From Methyloligella sp. GL2 (GTDB lineage: Bacteria > Pseudomonadota > Alphaproteobacteria > Rhizobiales > Methyloligellaceae): a DNA stretch of 64,000 nt. Positions 44,814 through 55,620 of this stretch are shown here, piece by piece (position 1 is the first letter of the stretch; every line of letters begins with the position of its first letter). The DNA is taken from contig NZ_CP054476.1 in the NCBI RefSeq assembly GCF_013341275.1, positions 3,150,988 to 3,214,987 of the forward strand. The letters are read 5' to 3'. The notes below the pieces were generated by a model, which made no database searches, had not been told where the DNA came from, and saw nothing but the letters and a program-made list of their open reading frames with translations. The translations under genes were made by a program, and so were the position numbers.

Positions 44814-46196
<1,383 letters not shown>

Positions 46197-46226
46197 GCTA
46201 GAGATATCGGAGACGAGAGACCTAAT

Positions 46227-47255
46227 TTGACGCCAGAACACGCGTCTGAAAGCGCCACCGCCGTTGCCCTAGAGGGCGGGAACGAGCCGCTTGTCGTATT
46301 TTTCGATGACACCAGGCTCATGCGCGATCTCCTCGGCGATTACGATGCCAATTTGGCTGTGCTTGAAGACCGGCTCGGGATCGAGGCGGTGGTCAACGGC
46401 ACGGCTGTGTCTTTGCGCGGGCCGCAGCAAGCCTGCGAGACCGCCAAATCGGTGCTGGAGGATCTTTACGACCGCCTGGCCAAGGGCGAGGCGATCGGGG
46501 TCGGCGAGGTGGTGGGCTCGATCCGCCATTCCGATGTGCCCCCGATGGCGAAAGAGGCGCCAGGCGCCGCCACCGAGCAACAGCAGATCCGCACCCGCAA
46601 ACGGCTGGTCACGGCGCGGACACGCGCGCAGAGCGGCTATATCGCGGCGCTGGAGCGGGACGACTTGGTGTTCGCCTCCGGCCCTGCCGGCACGGGCAAA
46701 ACCTATCTCGCCGTGGTCTATGCCGCCGCGGCGCTGGAAAGCGGCGCCTGCGACCGCATCATCCTCTCGCGGCCTGCGGTGGAGGCGGGCGAACGGCTCG
46801 GCTTCCTGCCCGGCGATATGCGCGAGAAGGTCGATCCTTATCTGCGCCCGCTCTACGACGCGCTGTATGACGTGCTGGCACCGGAGCGGGTGGAACGCGG
46901 GCTTGCCACGGGGGCGATCGAGATCGCCCCGCTCGCCTTCATGCGCGGGCGCACCCTCTCCAACGCCATGGTGATTTTGGACGAGGCCCAGAACTGCACC
47001 CCGGTGCAGATGAAGATGTTCCTCACCCGTCTTGGCGAAAACAGCAAGATGGTGATCACAGGCGATCCCACCCAGGTCGATTTGCCTTATGGCAAGGATT
47101 CGGGGCTAATGCAGGCAATCGATATCCTTGAAGGTATTGACGGCGTTTCTCACATCGCCTTTACCGGTAAGGATGTGGTCCGGCGCGAACTTGTAGGCCG
47201 GATTGTGGATGCGTATGAGACCGCGCAAGGCAGCGGCCGCGACAACAATGAGTGA
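46227..47255 (+). CDS. phoH: PhoH-family ATPase
   Basis: Cytoplasmic P-loop protein (342 residues) thought to work with YbeY in RNA metabolism. The N-terminal ~90 residues resemble a KH-like domain (LEDRLGIEAVVNGTAVSLRG). The ATPase domain has Walker A GPAGTGKTYLA (about 153-163) and Walker B MVILDEAQN with QMKMFLTR after it. The start is a TTG at 46227, 30 bp after miaB; no in-frame ATG fits as well. It overlaps ybeY by 8 bp. Confidence 0.95.
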   Translation: MTPEHASESATAVALEGGNEPLVVFFDDTRLMRDLLGDYDANLAVLEDRLGIEAVVNGTAVSLRGPQQACETAKSVLEDLYDRLAKGEAIGVGEVVGSIRHSDVPPMAKEAPGAATEQQQIRTRKRLVTARTRAQSGYIAALERDDLVFASGPAGTGKTYLAVVYAAAALESGACDRIILSRPAVEAGERLGFLPGDMREKVDPYLRPLYDALYDVLAPERVERGLATGAIEIAPLAFMRGRTLSNAMVILDEAQNCTPVQMKMFLTRLGENSKMVITGDPTQVDLPYGKDSGLMQAIDILEGIDGVSHIAFTGKDVVRRELVGRIVDAYETAQGSGRDNNE

Positions 47256-47850
47256 CGACGTTCCTAGTACCATCGAGGCTCCCTTGGGCGCTGCCCTCGC
47301 GGAGCCGGAGCCAGAGCCCGGCGACTTAAGCATCGCGCTTGTCGTCCGCGAAGGTGTTTGGCCGGACGAAGCGGTCGGCGAGAGCGCGCTCGTGCAAGCC
47401 GCAAAGGCGGCATTCGCCGCGGCAGCCGATGGCGCCCGCAAGGCGGGGCTGATCGCCGAGGGGCCTTACGAGGTCTCGATCCTCCTCACAGGCGACGACG
47501 AAATCCGCACCCTGAACCGCGACTACCGCGACAAGGACAGCGCCACCAACGTGCTGTCCTTCCCGGCGGGCGAGAGCTTTGCCCTGCCCGGCGAACCGGC
47601 GGCGCTCGGCGATATCGTGCTCAGCTTCGATACGCTTGCCCGCGAAGCGGAGGCGCAAGGTCTCTCGCTTCACGATCACGCGGTGCATCTCGTCATTCAC
47701 GGCATGCTGCATCTCCTCGGCTTCGATCATATGGAGGAGGAAGAGGCGGCAGAGATGGAACGGCTGGAGACCGCGCTGCTGCAGCGTTTCGGTATCGCCG
47801 ATCCTTATGCCGATCCCCCCCTTTCCCAAAACTCTGAGATTTCAGGATGA
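47248..47850 (+). CDS. ybeY: Endoribonuclease / rRNA maturation factor YbeY
   Basis: Metal-dependent endoribonuclease for 16S rRNA 3'-end maturation and ribosome quality control. The zinc motif HGMLHLLGFDH (H3xH5xH) is intact. The NRDYRDKDSATNVLSFP segment is typical. The 200 residues include a slightly long N-terminal Glu/Pro-rich extension (APLGAALAEPEPEPGD). ATG 47248 overlaps the phoH end by 8 bp, and its stop overlaps the next start by 4 bp. Confidence 0.95.
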   Translation: MSDDVPSTIEAPLGAALAEPEPEPGDLSIALVVREGVWPDEAVGESALVQAAKAAFAAAADGARKAGLIAEGPYEVSILLTGDDEIRTLNRDYRDKDSATNVLSFPAGESFALPGEPAALGDIVLSFDTLAREAEAQGLSLHDHAVHLVIHGMLHLLGFDHMEEEEAAEMERLETALLQRFGIADPYADPPLSQNSEISG

Positions 47851-48827
47851 GCAACGCGGCTTTGCCGGAGAACGATCCGGCTCCCGAAAACGGTCGCCAA
47901 AGCGACGACGAACCTTCCTGGCTGGAGCGCATCCTGTCGCGCTTCGGGCTTGGCGAGGCGGCGGACCTGCGGACGCTGATCGAGGATGCGATTTCGCGCA
48001 GCCCCGACGCCTCCGACAGCTTCAGCGCCACCGAGCGCACCATGCTGCTCAACATCCTCCGCTTCGGAAAGCTGACGGTGGAGGATGTGATGGTACCGCG
48101 CGCCGATATCGTGGCGGTGGAGGACGGGATCAGCGTGGAGGAGCTGCTCGGCATCTTCCGCGAGGCGGAGCATTCGCGCCTGCCGGTGTTCCACAACACG
48201 CTGGATGAGCCGCGCGGTCTGATCCATATCCGCGACCTGATGAGCTGGATCGCCGAGGAGGCGGAGAAGGCCAACGGCGCCGATCTCTCCTTCGGCAATG
48301 TCGATCTCACCCGCAAGGTGCGCGAGCTCAGCCTGGTGCGCGATATTCTCTATGTGCCGGGCTCGCAATCGGTGACCGATCTGCTCTTGAAGATGCAGAC
48401 CAGCCGGGTGCATCTGGCCCTGGTGGTCGACGAATATGGCGGCACGGACGGGCTGGTCTCCATCGAGGATCTGATCGAGCAGGTGGTCGGCGATATCGAG
48501 GACGAGCACGATGTCGACGATGCGCCGCTGATCACCCGCGACAAGCTGGGGCTGGTGGCCGATGCGCGCGTGCCAGTCGAGGAGCTGGAAGAGCAGCTCG
48601 GCGTCACGCTGATCGATCCGGAAGAGGATGACGATATCGATACGCTCGGCGGGCTGGTGTTCTCGCTGTCGGGCCGCATCCCGGTGCGCGGCGAGCTGCT
48701 GAAGCATCCGAGCGGCGTCGAGTTCGAAGTGCTGGATGCCGATCCCCGCCGCATCAAGAAGCTGCGCATCCATACCCGCAATCTCCCGGCCGACGGCGAG
48801 GACGGAAAGACCGAGGATCGGTCATAA
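47847..48827 (+). CDS. CorC/TlyC-type CBS-domain protein
   Basis: Cytoplasmic protein of 326 residues. An N-terminal acidic stretch is followed by paired CBS domains (about 75-205; VEDVMVPRADIVAVEDGIS and LLLKMQTSRVHLALVVDEYGGTDGLVSIEDLIEQVVGDIEDEHD). The C-terminal CorC_HlyC (transporter-associated) domain covers about 225-310. Members are annotated hemolysin C or Mg/Co efflux CorC. There is no membrane domain, so it is not a transporter alone. It overlaps ybeY by 4 bp. Confidence 0.92.
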   Translation: MSNAALPENDPAPENGRQSDDEPSWLERILSRFGLGEAADLRTLIEDAISRSPDASDSFSATERTMLLNILRFGKLTVEDVMVPRADIVAVEDGISVEELLGIFREAEHSRLPVFHNTLDEPRGLIHIRDLMSWIAEEAEKANGADLSFGNVDLTRKVRELSLVRDILYVPGSQSVTDLLLKMQTSRVHLALVVDEYGGTDGLVSIEDLIEQVVGDIEDEHDVDDAPLITRDKLGLVADARVPVEELEEQLGVTLIDPEEDDDIDTLGGLVFSLSGRIPVRGELLKHPSGVEFEVLDADPRRIKKLRIHTRNLPADGEDGKTEDRS

Positions 48828-48897
48828 CCTCGCCGTTTCCATAAGGGATAACAGCGCGCGTCATCGCTGGGCACGCTTTTGCGGGGGTTGCACAAAC

Positions 48898-50556
48898 TTG
48901 GCTTTTCTGGATCGGCTCGCGGCCAAGGTCGCGGGGCTTCATGGCTGGCGGCGCTATTTGCTAGCGGCCGCGGCGGGGGCGTTCGGTGCGCTCGGCTTTG
49001 CGCCCTATAACGCCTGGCCGGTGCTGTTCGTCAGCTTCGGCGTCCTGGTCTGGCTGCTGGATGGCGCCTTTTTGCGCCACGAGAAACTGAAAGGCCGGCT
49101 GATCGGCGCTTCGCTGATCGGCTTTTCGTTCGGTTACGGCTTCTTCCTCGCCAATTTCTACTGGATCGCCGAGGCCTTCCTGGTAGAGCCGGAGCGCCAT
49201 GCCTGGCTGATCCCCTTCGTGCTCGCCGCCTTTCCGGCCTGGATGGCGCTGTATTTCGTGCTCGCCTGCATGCTGGCGATGCTGCTTTGGGGAAAGGGCG
49301 CCACCCGCGTCTTCGCCCTCGCCTTCGCCTTTGCCATCGGCGAATACGTGCGCGGGCATCTGTTCACCGGGCAGCCCTGGAACCTGATCGGCTATAGCCT
49401 CACCGCCAATCTGCCGATGATGCAGATGGTGTCGCTGACCGGCATCTACGCCCTCACCCTATTTGCCGTCTTGCTGTTCGCCAGCGTGTTGGCGGTGTTC
49501 GCGCCAAAGGGGCTGGAAGGCCGGGCGAGTGCCACGGGGCTCGCGCTTATCGCCGTGGCGCTGCTGGCGGCGGGAACCGGCTGGGGCTATTGGCGCCTGG
49601 CGCATGCGCCTCGGGAGATGACCGATCTTTCCTTGCGGATCGTGCAGACCAGCGTCGCCCAGAACGAGAAATGGCGCCCGGAGAACGCGCGGGCGATCTT
49701 CGAAGATTATCTCGCCTATAGCCGCGAAACCAAGGACGGCGTGGGGCTGAAGGATATCGACATCCTGATCTGGCCCGAGACGGCGATCCCGGCGGTTTTG
49801 CCCGACGAGCCGGAGGCGCTTTCCACCATCGGCGAGATGCTGCCCGACGGCACAAGGCTTCTGGTGGGCTCTATTCGCATCGCGCGCTACCGGAATTCGC
49901 AGGGAATGCCTCTGCCGCGGAAATTTTTCAACAGTCTGCTAATTATTGGGGGCAAAGGTCGCATTCAGGCAAGCTATGACAAGATACATCTTGTACCGTT
50001 CGGCGAATATCTGCCGTTTCAATCGCTTTTGGAGCGAATGGGCGTAATGCAGCTAACCGGCGGTATTCGCGGGGGATTTACCGGAGGCAAAGGGTCGCGT
50101 CGGTTGCGCTTATCGGACGCACCACCTTTGATGCCTCTGATCTGCTACGAAATCTTGTTCCCTGACGAGGTGAATGCCGGCGAACAGCGTGCGGGTTGGA
50201 TGGTCAACGTTACCAACGATGCGTGGTTTGGTCGCAGCGTGGGACCGTATCAGCACTTCCACCACGCCCGCGTAAGGGCTGTGGAACAAGGGCTCCCCCT
50301 GGTTCGTGCAGCCAATACGGGAATCTCGGCGATCATCGATCCCTATGGCCGTATCGAGGCTCGCTTGGGCCTTGGGAAGAAAGGCGTCGTCGATGGTGTT
50401 CTACCAAACGCGATTCCGCCGACATTCTTTGCCCTTCATGAGCGCGGAATCGAAATTTTGTCGTTATTCCTGGTATTTATTGGAACGCTAGGTAGACGGC
50501 TAAGCCAATTAACCGGTAAATTAATGCCGTCGGGTGCGCGCCTATCACGCGCTTGA
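48898..50556 (+). CDS. lnt: Apolipoprotein N-acyltransferase
   Basis: Inner-membrane enzyme adding the third acyl chain to lipoproteins. The 552-residue protein has about seven N-terminal membrane segments, then the nitrilase-like periplasmic domain (about 240-510) and a final membrane segment. The catalytic triad is visible: Glu in IWPETAIPAV, Lys in YDKIHLVPFGEYLP and Cys in LICYEILFP. The start is a TTG at 48898 with a G-rich site 10 nt upstream. From about 49920 to the stop the base composition drops sharply (about 42% G+C in 49921-49980 by hand count) compared with the 5' two-thirds and neighbours, which suggests a recombined 3' end. Confidence 0.94.
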   Translation: MAFLDRLAAKVAGLHGWRRYLLAAAAGAFGALGFAPYNAWPVLFVSFGVLVWLLDGAFLRHEKLKGRLIGASLIGFSFGYGFFLANFYWIAEAFLVEPERHAWLIPFVLAAFPAWMALYFVLACMLAMLLWGKGATRVFALAFAFAIGEYVRGHLFTGQPWNLIGYSLTANLPMMQMVSLTGIYALTLFAVLLFASVLAVFAPKGLEGRASATGLALIAVALLAAGTGWGYWRLAHAPREMTDLSLRIVQTSVAQNEKWRPENARAIFEDYLAYSRETKDGVGLKDIDILIWPETAIPAVLPDEPEALSTIGEMLPDGTRLLVGSIRIARYRNSQGMPLPRKFFNSLLIIGGKGRIQASYDKIHLVPFGEYLPFQSLLERMGVMQLTGGIRGGFTGGKGSRRLRLSDAPPLMPLICYEILFPDEVNAGEQRAGWMVNVTNDAWFGRSVGPYQHFHHARVRAVEQGLPLVRAANTGISAIIDPYGRIEARLGLGKKGVVDGVLPNAIPPTFFALHERGIEILSLFLVFIGTLGRRLSQLTGKLMPSGARLSRA

Positions 50557-50655
50557 CGGGGGTTTATGTGAAACGTATGACACCGCTTTCGCGGGGGCGC
50601 GTTCTGGTGCCCAGAGCGTCTGTTCTGAGTACCCTATTCAAGGGTTTTTCCTTCC

Positions 50656-51090
50656 ATGACTGTGACGAGTGAGCGAATGGCCGGCAAAAAGCCAAATCCA
50701 GTTGATGCGCATGTGGGTAGCCGCGTGCGGTTGCGGCGCATGCTGTTGGGCATGAGTCAGGAACGGCTCGGCGAGAGCATGGGTCTGACCTTCCAGCAGG
50801 TCCAGAAATACGAGAAAGGCGTCAACCGCATCGGTGCGAGCCGGCTGTTTCAGATTGCCAAGATTCTCGACGTTCCCGTCCAGTTCTTCTTCGAGGAAGC
50901 CCCGCAATTCGACGGCAGCGCGCCGTCCGGCATGGCGGAGCCCGAATCGGAGACCTTCATTCTGGAGTTTCTGAACAGCCGCGAAGGGCTGGAGCTCAAC
51001 CGCGCTTTCGTGAAGATCTCCGACCCGAAGGTGCGCAAAAGCGTTGTCGATCTGGTTCGTTCGCTCAGCAACGAAGAGCGGTCTTCCTAG
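50656..51090 (+). CDS. XRE-family transcriptional regulator (PraR/SadR-like)
   Basis: Helix-turn-helix regulator of 144 residues. The HTH_3 domain (about 20-78) contains VGSRVRLRRMLLGMSQERLGE and LTFQQVQKYEKGVNRIGASRL. A C-terminal helix follows, with FVKISDPKVRKSVVDLVRSL. The position between lnt and metK and the sequence resemble PhrR/PraR-type regulators of rhizobia, which influence biofilm and quorum sensing. It stands 99 bp after lnt with a small hairpin (50631-50645) just before its start. A second ATG at 50677 is possible. Confidence 0.88.
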   Translation: MTVTSERMAGKKPNPVDAHVGSRVRLRRMLLGMSQERLGESMGLTFQQVQKYEKGVNRIGASRLFQIAKILDVPVQFFFEEAPQFDGSAPSGMAEPESETFILEFLNSREGLELNRAFVKISDPKVRKSVVDLVRSLSNEERSS

Positions 51091-51231
51091 CATTCTCAGC
51101 CTGTTCGGCGCGGTCCTCTCGATCGCGTCCCAGCCTTCCTATGCAGGCTTGACCGGATCGGCAATCGTTGCGACAACCGCGCTGGCTTTGCGGCAATGCC
51201 GCCATAATGTGGGTCAGTAGAGGGGGCGGAA

Positions 51232-52407
51232 TTGTCTCGAGAGAACTACGTCTTTACCAGTGAATCGGTGTCCGAAGGGCATCCGGATAAGGTTTGCGAC
51301 CGGATTTCGGATGCAGTCGTCGATCTTTACCTGAATGCCGATCCGGTCTCCCGCGTGGCGGTCGAGACCATGGTCACCACCAACCGGATCATCATGGCCG
51401 GCGAGGTGCGCGGGCCGGAAGAAATCACCCCTGAGGTGATCGAAGAGACCGCCCGCCGCACGATCCGCGAGATCGGCTACGAGCAGGACGGTTTCCACTG
51501 GGATAACGCCAAGTTCGAATATTACGTGCACGAACAGTCGGCCGATATCGCCATGGGCGTGGACGCCGATACCGAGAAGGAAAAGGAAGAGGGCGCGGGC
51601 GACCAGGGCATCATGTTCGGTTACGCCTGCCGCGAGACCGAGCCCTTGATGCCGGCGCCGCTGTATTTCGCCCATTCCATTCTGTACGAGATGGCCAAGG
51701 CCCGCCATGCCGGCAATGCACCGGAGCTCGGCCCCGATGCCAAGAGCCAGGTGGCGCTGGACTATGTGAACGGCGAACCGTCGCGGGTCAATTCGGTGGT
51801 GGTCTCCACCCAGCATGGCGAAGATGTCAGCCAGGAGCGGGTGAAAGAGATCGTGATGTCCTTCATCGAGGGCGTGATCCCCGAAGGCTGGATCGACCCG
51901 GAGACCAAGTTCTACGTCAATCCCACGGGGCGCTTCGTGATCGGCGGTCCCGACGGCGATACCGGGCTCACCGGGCGCAAGATCATCGTCGACACCTATG
52001 GCGGCATGGCGCCCCATGGCGGCGGCGCCTTCTCCGGCAAGGATCCGACCAAGGTGGACCGTTCGGCGGCCTATGCGGCGCGGTATCTGGCGAAGAACAT
52101 CGTCGCGGCCGGCTTCGCCGACCGCTGCACCTTGCAGCTCTCCTACGCCATCGGCGTGTCGCAGCCGCTTTCGATCTATGCCGACATGCACGGCACCGGC
52201 AAAGTGTCGGAGGATGCGCTGGAGAAGTCGATCCGCGAGGTGATGGATCTGTCGCCCCGCGGCATCCGCGAGGCGCTGTCGCTGAACCGGCCGATCTACG
52301 AGCGCACCGCCGCTTACGGCCATTTCGGGCGCACGCCGGACAATGACGGCGGCTTCTCCTGGGAGAAGCTGGATCTGGTCGAGCCGCTGCGCTCCGCAAT
52401 CAGCTAA
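51232..52407 (+). CDS. metK: S-adenosylmethionine synthetase
   Basis: Makes SAM from methionine and ATP. The 391-residue protein has the N-terminal signature [20 protein letters not shown]. The second signature is [19 protein letters not shown], and [14 protein letters not shown] is present. It is slightly short of the typical length but complete, ending EPLRSAIS. The start is a TTG at 51232 with a GGGGGCGGA ribosome-binding site immediately upstream. I looked for SAM-II and SAM/SAH riboswitch cores in the 141-bp leader and saw none. Confidence 0.96.
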   Translation: MSRENYVFTSESVSEGHPDKVCDRISDAVVDLYLNADPVSRVAVETMVTTNRIIMAGEVRGPEEITPEVIEETARRTIREIGYEQDGFHWDNAKFEYYVHEQSADIAMGVDADTEKEKEEGAGDQGIMFGYACRETEPLMPAPLYFAHSILYEMAKARHAGNAPELGPDAKSQVALDYVNGEPSRVNSVVVSTQHGEDVSQERVKEIVMSFIEGVIPEGWIDPETKFYVNPTGRFVIGGPDGDTGLTGRKIIVDTYGGMAPHGGGAFSGKDPTKVDRSAAYAARYLAKNIVAAGFADRCTLQLSYAIGVSQPLSIYADMHGTGKVSEDALEKSIREVMDLSPRGIREALSLNRPIYERTAAYGHFGRTPDNDGGFSWEKLDLVEPLRSAIS

Positions 52408-52462
52408 GACGGCGCGGCGGTCTTCGGACCGCCGCAACACGATTACCGCAAGAGAGAAAGTC

Positions 52463-53152
52463 GTGGCCGAAGACCAACCCGTCTTGCGGTCCTATGGGCG
52501 GCGCAAGGGGCATAAACTCACAGCCTATAAGGCGTCGCTGATGGAGACGCGGCTGCCGGCCTTGCGGCTACCGCTGCAGGCCCCTGCCCCGGAATCGCTT
52601 GCCGCATTATTTCCGTCCGGCGCCGATCAAGTCTGGCTGGAGATCGGCTTTGGCGGCGGCGAGCATCTCGCCTGGCAGGCCGAACACAATCCCAAAACCG
52701 GTTTGATCGGCTGCGAGCCGTTTTTCAACGGGGTAGCGAGCCTGCTGGCCCAGGCCGAAGCGAAGGGGCTGGACAATATCCGCCTGCAGGACGGCGATGC
52801 GAGGGAGGTGCTGGCCTGGCTGCCGGAGGGCGCGATCGACCGGGTGTTCATGCTGTTCCCCGATCCTTGGCCGAAGACGCGGCACAAGAAGCGGCGCCTG
52901 CTGAACGAAGAGACCGCTAGCGAGATCGCCCGTGTGCTGAAGCCGGGCGGCGAATTCCGCTTCGCCTCCGATTGGCCCGATTACGTCGCCCAGGCGCTAG
53001 GTATCCTTCACAAGCATCCCGGCTTTTCCTGGAATGCCGCCCGGGCGGCGGACTGGCGGGAGCGGCCGGACGATTGGCCGGAGACCCGCTACGAGCAAAA
53101 GGCCGTCCGCGAAGGGCGGAAATCGGCCTATCTCAGCTTCCGCAGGGTCTGA
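52463..53152 (+). CDS. trmB: tRNA (guanine-N7-)-methyltransferase
   Basis: SAM-dependent enzyme making m7G46 in tRNA. The 229-residue protein shows the Rossmann motif WLEIGFGGGEHL and the family motif FPDPWPKTRHKKRRL. The C-terminal SDWPDYVAQAL and ETRYEQKAVREG motifs are also seen. The start is a GTG at 52463, 55 bp after metK, whose product supplies its methyl donor. Confidence 0.95.
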   Translation: MAEDQPVLRSYGRRKGHKLTAYKASLMETRLPALRLPLQAPAPESLAALFPSGADQVWLEIGFGGGEHLAWQAEHNPKTGLIGCEPFFNGVASLLAQAEAKGLDNIRLQDGDAREVLAWLPEGAIDRVFMLFPDPWPKTRHKKRRLLNEETASEIARVLKPGGEFRFASDWPDYVAQALGILHKHPGFSWNAARAADWRERPDDWPETRYEQKAVREGRKSAYLSFRRV

Positions 53153-53192
53153 GGCCCAGTATCCAAGCCATTCGGCGCGCCGCGAACGCAGC

Positions 53193-53220
53193 TTGAACTC
53201 AGCAAAAAAGCTCGTATATT
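53193..53220 (+). promoter_or_regulatory. Likely sigma-70 promoter of the rimP-nusA-infB operon
   Basis: TTGAAC (53193-53198), 16-bp spacer, TATATT (53215-53220). It lies after trmB and before the leader terminator and rimP. Confidence 0.55.
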
Positions 53221-53251
53221 ACCCATCAGAACTCATGATTGGTTTCCGTCA

Positions 53252-53278
53252 GGAGTGGGCCGCGGCCCGCTCCTTTTT
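53252..53278 (+). terminator. Terminator-like hairpin in the rimP leader
   Basis: GGAGTGGGCC-GC-GGCCCGCTCC (one G-U pair) followed by TTTTT. It lies downstream of the predicted promoter and 55 bp before rimP, so it probably works as an attenuator of the operon, or else terminates trmB transcripts. Confidence 0.7.
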
Positions 53279-53332
53279 ATTAGGTTCACAGGTTCGGGCC
53301 ATCGTGACTTCCGAAAAGGTATGTGCCTGACG

Positions 53333-53884
53333 ATGTCGAGCCCTTCGAGCTTGGAGCGACGTTTTTCCCGGGAGACCGGGCCTGCGCGGCTGGTCGCCGA
53401 TCTGGCGGAGCCGGTGCTTGAGGAGCTGGGTTTCCGTCTGGTGCGGGTCCGGCTAACGGGCGAAGCCGGCGGCACGCTGCAGGTGATGGCCGAAAAGCCG
53501 GACGGACAGATTTCGATCGACGATTGCGCGATCATCAGCCGGGCGCTGTCGCCCCTGCTGGACGAGCAGGACCCGATCGCCGGTGAATATAATTTGGAGG
53601 TTTCTTCGCCCGGGATCGACCGGCCGCTGGTTCGGCCAAGCGATTTCGAGAGCTATATCGGCCACGAGGCGAAGCTGGAATTGGCGGAGGCCATCGACGG
53701 ACGCAAGCGGTTTCGCGGCGTGATCGATGGCACCGAGGACGACGAGGCGAGGCTGATCGTCAGGCTCGGCGAGGACGAGGAGCCCCAGATCCTGGGCTTT
53801 CCCTTCTCGATGATCGCCGATGCGAAGCTGGTCGCCAGCAAGGAAGATTTCCGCGCCGATCTGGCGCAAAAGAAGACCCACTGA
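53333..53884 (+). CDS. rimP: Ribosome maturation factor RimP
   Basis: 30S subunit assembly factor of 183 residues, first gene of the rimP-nusA-ylxR-infB operon. The N-terminal alpha/beta domain has LVADLAEPVLEELGFRLVRVRL and the motif YNLEVSSPGIDRPL. The C-terminal SH3-like domain follows (VGHEAKLEL-like, FRGVIDGTEDDEARLIV). ATG 53333 (MSSPSSLERRF) is preferred; ATG 53321 is four codons earlier. Confidence 0.94.
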   Translation: MSSPSSLERRFSRETGPARLVADLAEPVLEELGFRLVRVRLTGEAGGTLQVMAEKPDGQISIDDCAIISRALSPLLDEQDPIAGEYNLEVSSPGIDRPLVRPSDFESYIGHEAKLELAEAIDGRKRFRGVIDGTEDDEARLIVRLGEDEEPQILGFPFSMIADAKLVASKEDFRADLAQKKTH

Positions 53885-53935
53885 GTTTTGGCGGCCGGGA
53901 CGCCGCCCAAAGGAACGAAATCGGAGGCAAAGGCA

Positions 53936-55600
53936 ATGGCTGAGGCGGGCATTAGCGCCAATAGGCTTGAGCTCCTGCAGATCGCAGATGCGGTCGCGCG
54001 GGAAAAATCCATCGACCGCAACGTGGTGATCGCGGCGATGGAGGATGCGATTCAGAAAGCCGCCAAGTCGCGCTATGGCAGCGAGAACGAGATCCGCGCC
54101 CAGGTCGATCCGAAGACCGGCGAGATCCGTCTGGAGCGCCTGCTGGAGGTGAGCGAGGACGTGGTGATGGAAGCCACGCAGATCTCCCTGGAAGACGCCC
54201 GCCGCCGCAACCCGGACGCTCAGATCGGCGACTTCATCGCCGAGGAGCTGCCGCCGTTGGATTTCGGCCGCGTCGCCGCCCAGAACGCCAAGCAGGTGAT
54301 CGTGCAGAAAGTGCGCGATGCCGAGCGCGAGCGTCAGTACGAGGAATATAAGGACCGTGTCGGCACCATCGTGAACGGCATCGTCAAGCGCGTGGAATAC
54401 GGCAATGTGATCGTCGATCTCGGCCGGGCCGAAGGCATCGTCCGCCGCGACGAGACCCTGCCGCGGGAGAATTTCCGCTATGGCGACCGTATCCGCGCCT
54501 ATGTCTACGACGTGCGGCGCGAGCAGCGCGGCCCGCAGATCTTCCTGTCGCGCACGCGGCCCGAATTCATGGCCAAGCTGTTCGCCCAGGAAGTGCCGGA
54601 AGTCTACGACGGCATCGTCACCATCAAATCCGTGGCGCGCGATCCGGGCAGCCGGGCGAAGATCGCCGTGGTGTCCCGCGATCAGTCGATCGATCCGGTC
54701 GGCGCCTGCGTCGGCATGCGCGGCTCGCGCGTGCAGGCGGTGGTGAACGAGCTGCAGGGCGAGAAGATCGACATCATCCAGTGGTCCGAGGATGCGGCCA
54801 CCTTCATCGTCAACGCGCTGGCCCCGGCCGAGGTGGTCAAGGTCGTGCTGGACGAAGATGCCGAGCGCATCGAAGTGGTGGTGCCGGATGCCCAGCTATC
54901 GCTGGCCATCGGCCGCAAGGGCCAGAATGTGCGCCTCGCCTCTCAGCTCACCGGCTGGGATATCGACATCATGACCGAAGCGAACGAGAGCGAGCGGCGC
55001 CAGGCCGAATTCGCCGAGCGCTCGCAGATGTTCATGGAAGCGCTGGATGTGGACGAGGTGATCGCCCAGCTTCTGGCCTCGGAAGGCTTCAGCTCCATCG
55101 AGGAGGTGGCTTTCGTCGATGAGAACGAAATCGCCACCATCGAAGGCTTCGACGAGGATACGGCGAGCGAGATCCAGACCCGCGGGCGGGAATATCTGGA
55201 GCGCATCGAGCAGGAAATGACAGCCAAGCGCAAAGAGCTCGGCGTCGAGGACGAGCTCAACGAGGTGCCGGGCGTGACCACGCCGATGCTGGTCGCTTTC
55301 GGCGAGAATGGCGTGAAGACCGTCGAGGACCTCGCCGATTGCGCCACCGACGATCTGATCGGCTGGAACGAGCGCAAAGAGGGCGAGACCGTCCATCACG
55401 ACGGTTTCCTGGATAGCTTCAACGTCTCCAAGCAGGATGCCGAAGCGATGATCCTGGCGGCCCGTATCAAGGCCGGCTGGATCGAAGAGGAGCCCGAGCC
55501 GGAGCCGGAGGAGGCTTCCGAGGCGGAAGGCGAAGAGGCCGAAACGGCGGACGCCGACGAGCCGGCCGCTGAAGACAGCGCCGACCGCGCGGACGCTTAA
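53936..55600 (+). CDS. nusA: Transcription termination/antitermination factor NusA
   Basis: RNA-polymerase-binding elongation factor of 554 residues. It has the N-terminal domain ([19 protein letters not shown]), an S1 domain (about 135-200, [20 protein letters not shown]) and KH1 and KH2 ([36 protein letters not shown]). Two C-terminal helix-hairpin-helix acidic repeats follow, then a Glu/Ala tail. ATG 53936 has GGAGG 8 nt upstream; the frame runs back to a TTG at 53888. Confidence 0.96.
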   Translation: MAEAGISANRLELLQIADAVAREKSIDRNVVIAAMEDAIQKAAKSRYGSENEIRAQVDPKTGEIRLERLLEVSEDVVMEATQISLEDARRRNPDAQIGDFIAEELPPLDFGRVAAQNAKQVIVQKVRDAERERQYEEYKDRVGTIVNGIVKRVEYGNVIVDLGRAEGIVRRDETLPRENFRYGDRIRAYVYDVRREQRGPQIFLSRTRPEFMAKLFAQEVPEVYDGIVTIKSVARDPGSRAKIAVVSRDQSIDPVGACVGMRGSRVQAVVNELQGEKIDIIQWSEDAATFIVNALAPAEVVKVVLDEDAERIEVVVPDAQLSLAIGRKGQNVRLASQLTGWDIDIMTEANESERRQAEFAERSQMFMEALDVDEVIAQLLASEGFSSIEEVAFVDENEIATIEGFDEDTASEIQTRGREYLERIEQEMTAKRKELGVEDELNEVPGVTTPMLVAFGENGVKTVEDLADCATDDLIGWNERKEGETVHHDGFLDSFNVSKQDAEAMILAARIKAGWIEEEPEPEPEEASEAEGEEAETADADEPAAEDSADRADA

Positions 55601-55620
55601 GGTGGCTTTTACGGGAGCAT

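Noticed and set aside
50631-50649. ACCCT/AGGGT hairpin followed by TTTT before the XRE gene
   Set aside because: Only a 5-bp stem with two G-C-poor ends, and the T-run is part of the ribosome-binding region; too weak to call a terminator.
51091-51231. SAM-sensing riboswitch upstream of metK
   Set aside because: No SAM-II, SAM/SAH or SAM-I core sequence was seen in the 141-bp leader, only a small GCGGC/GCCGC pair.
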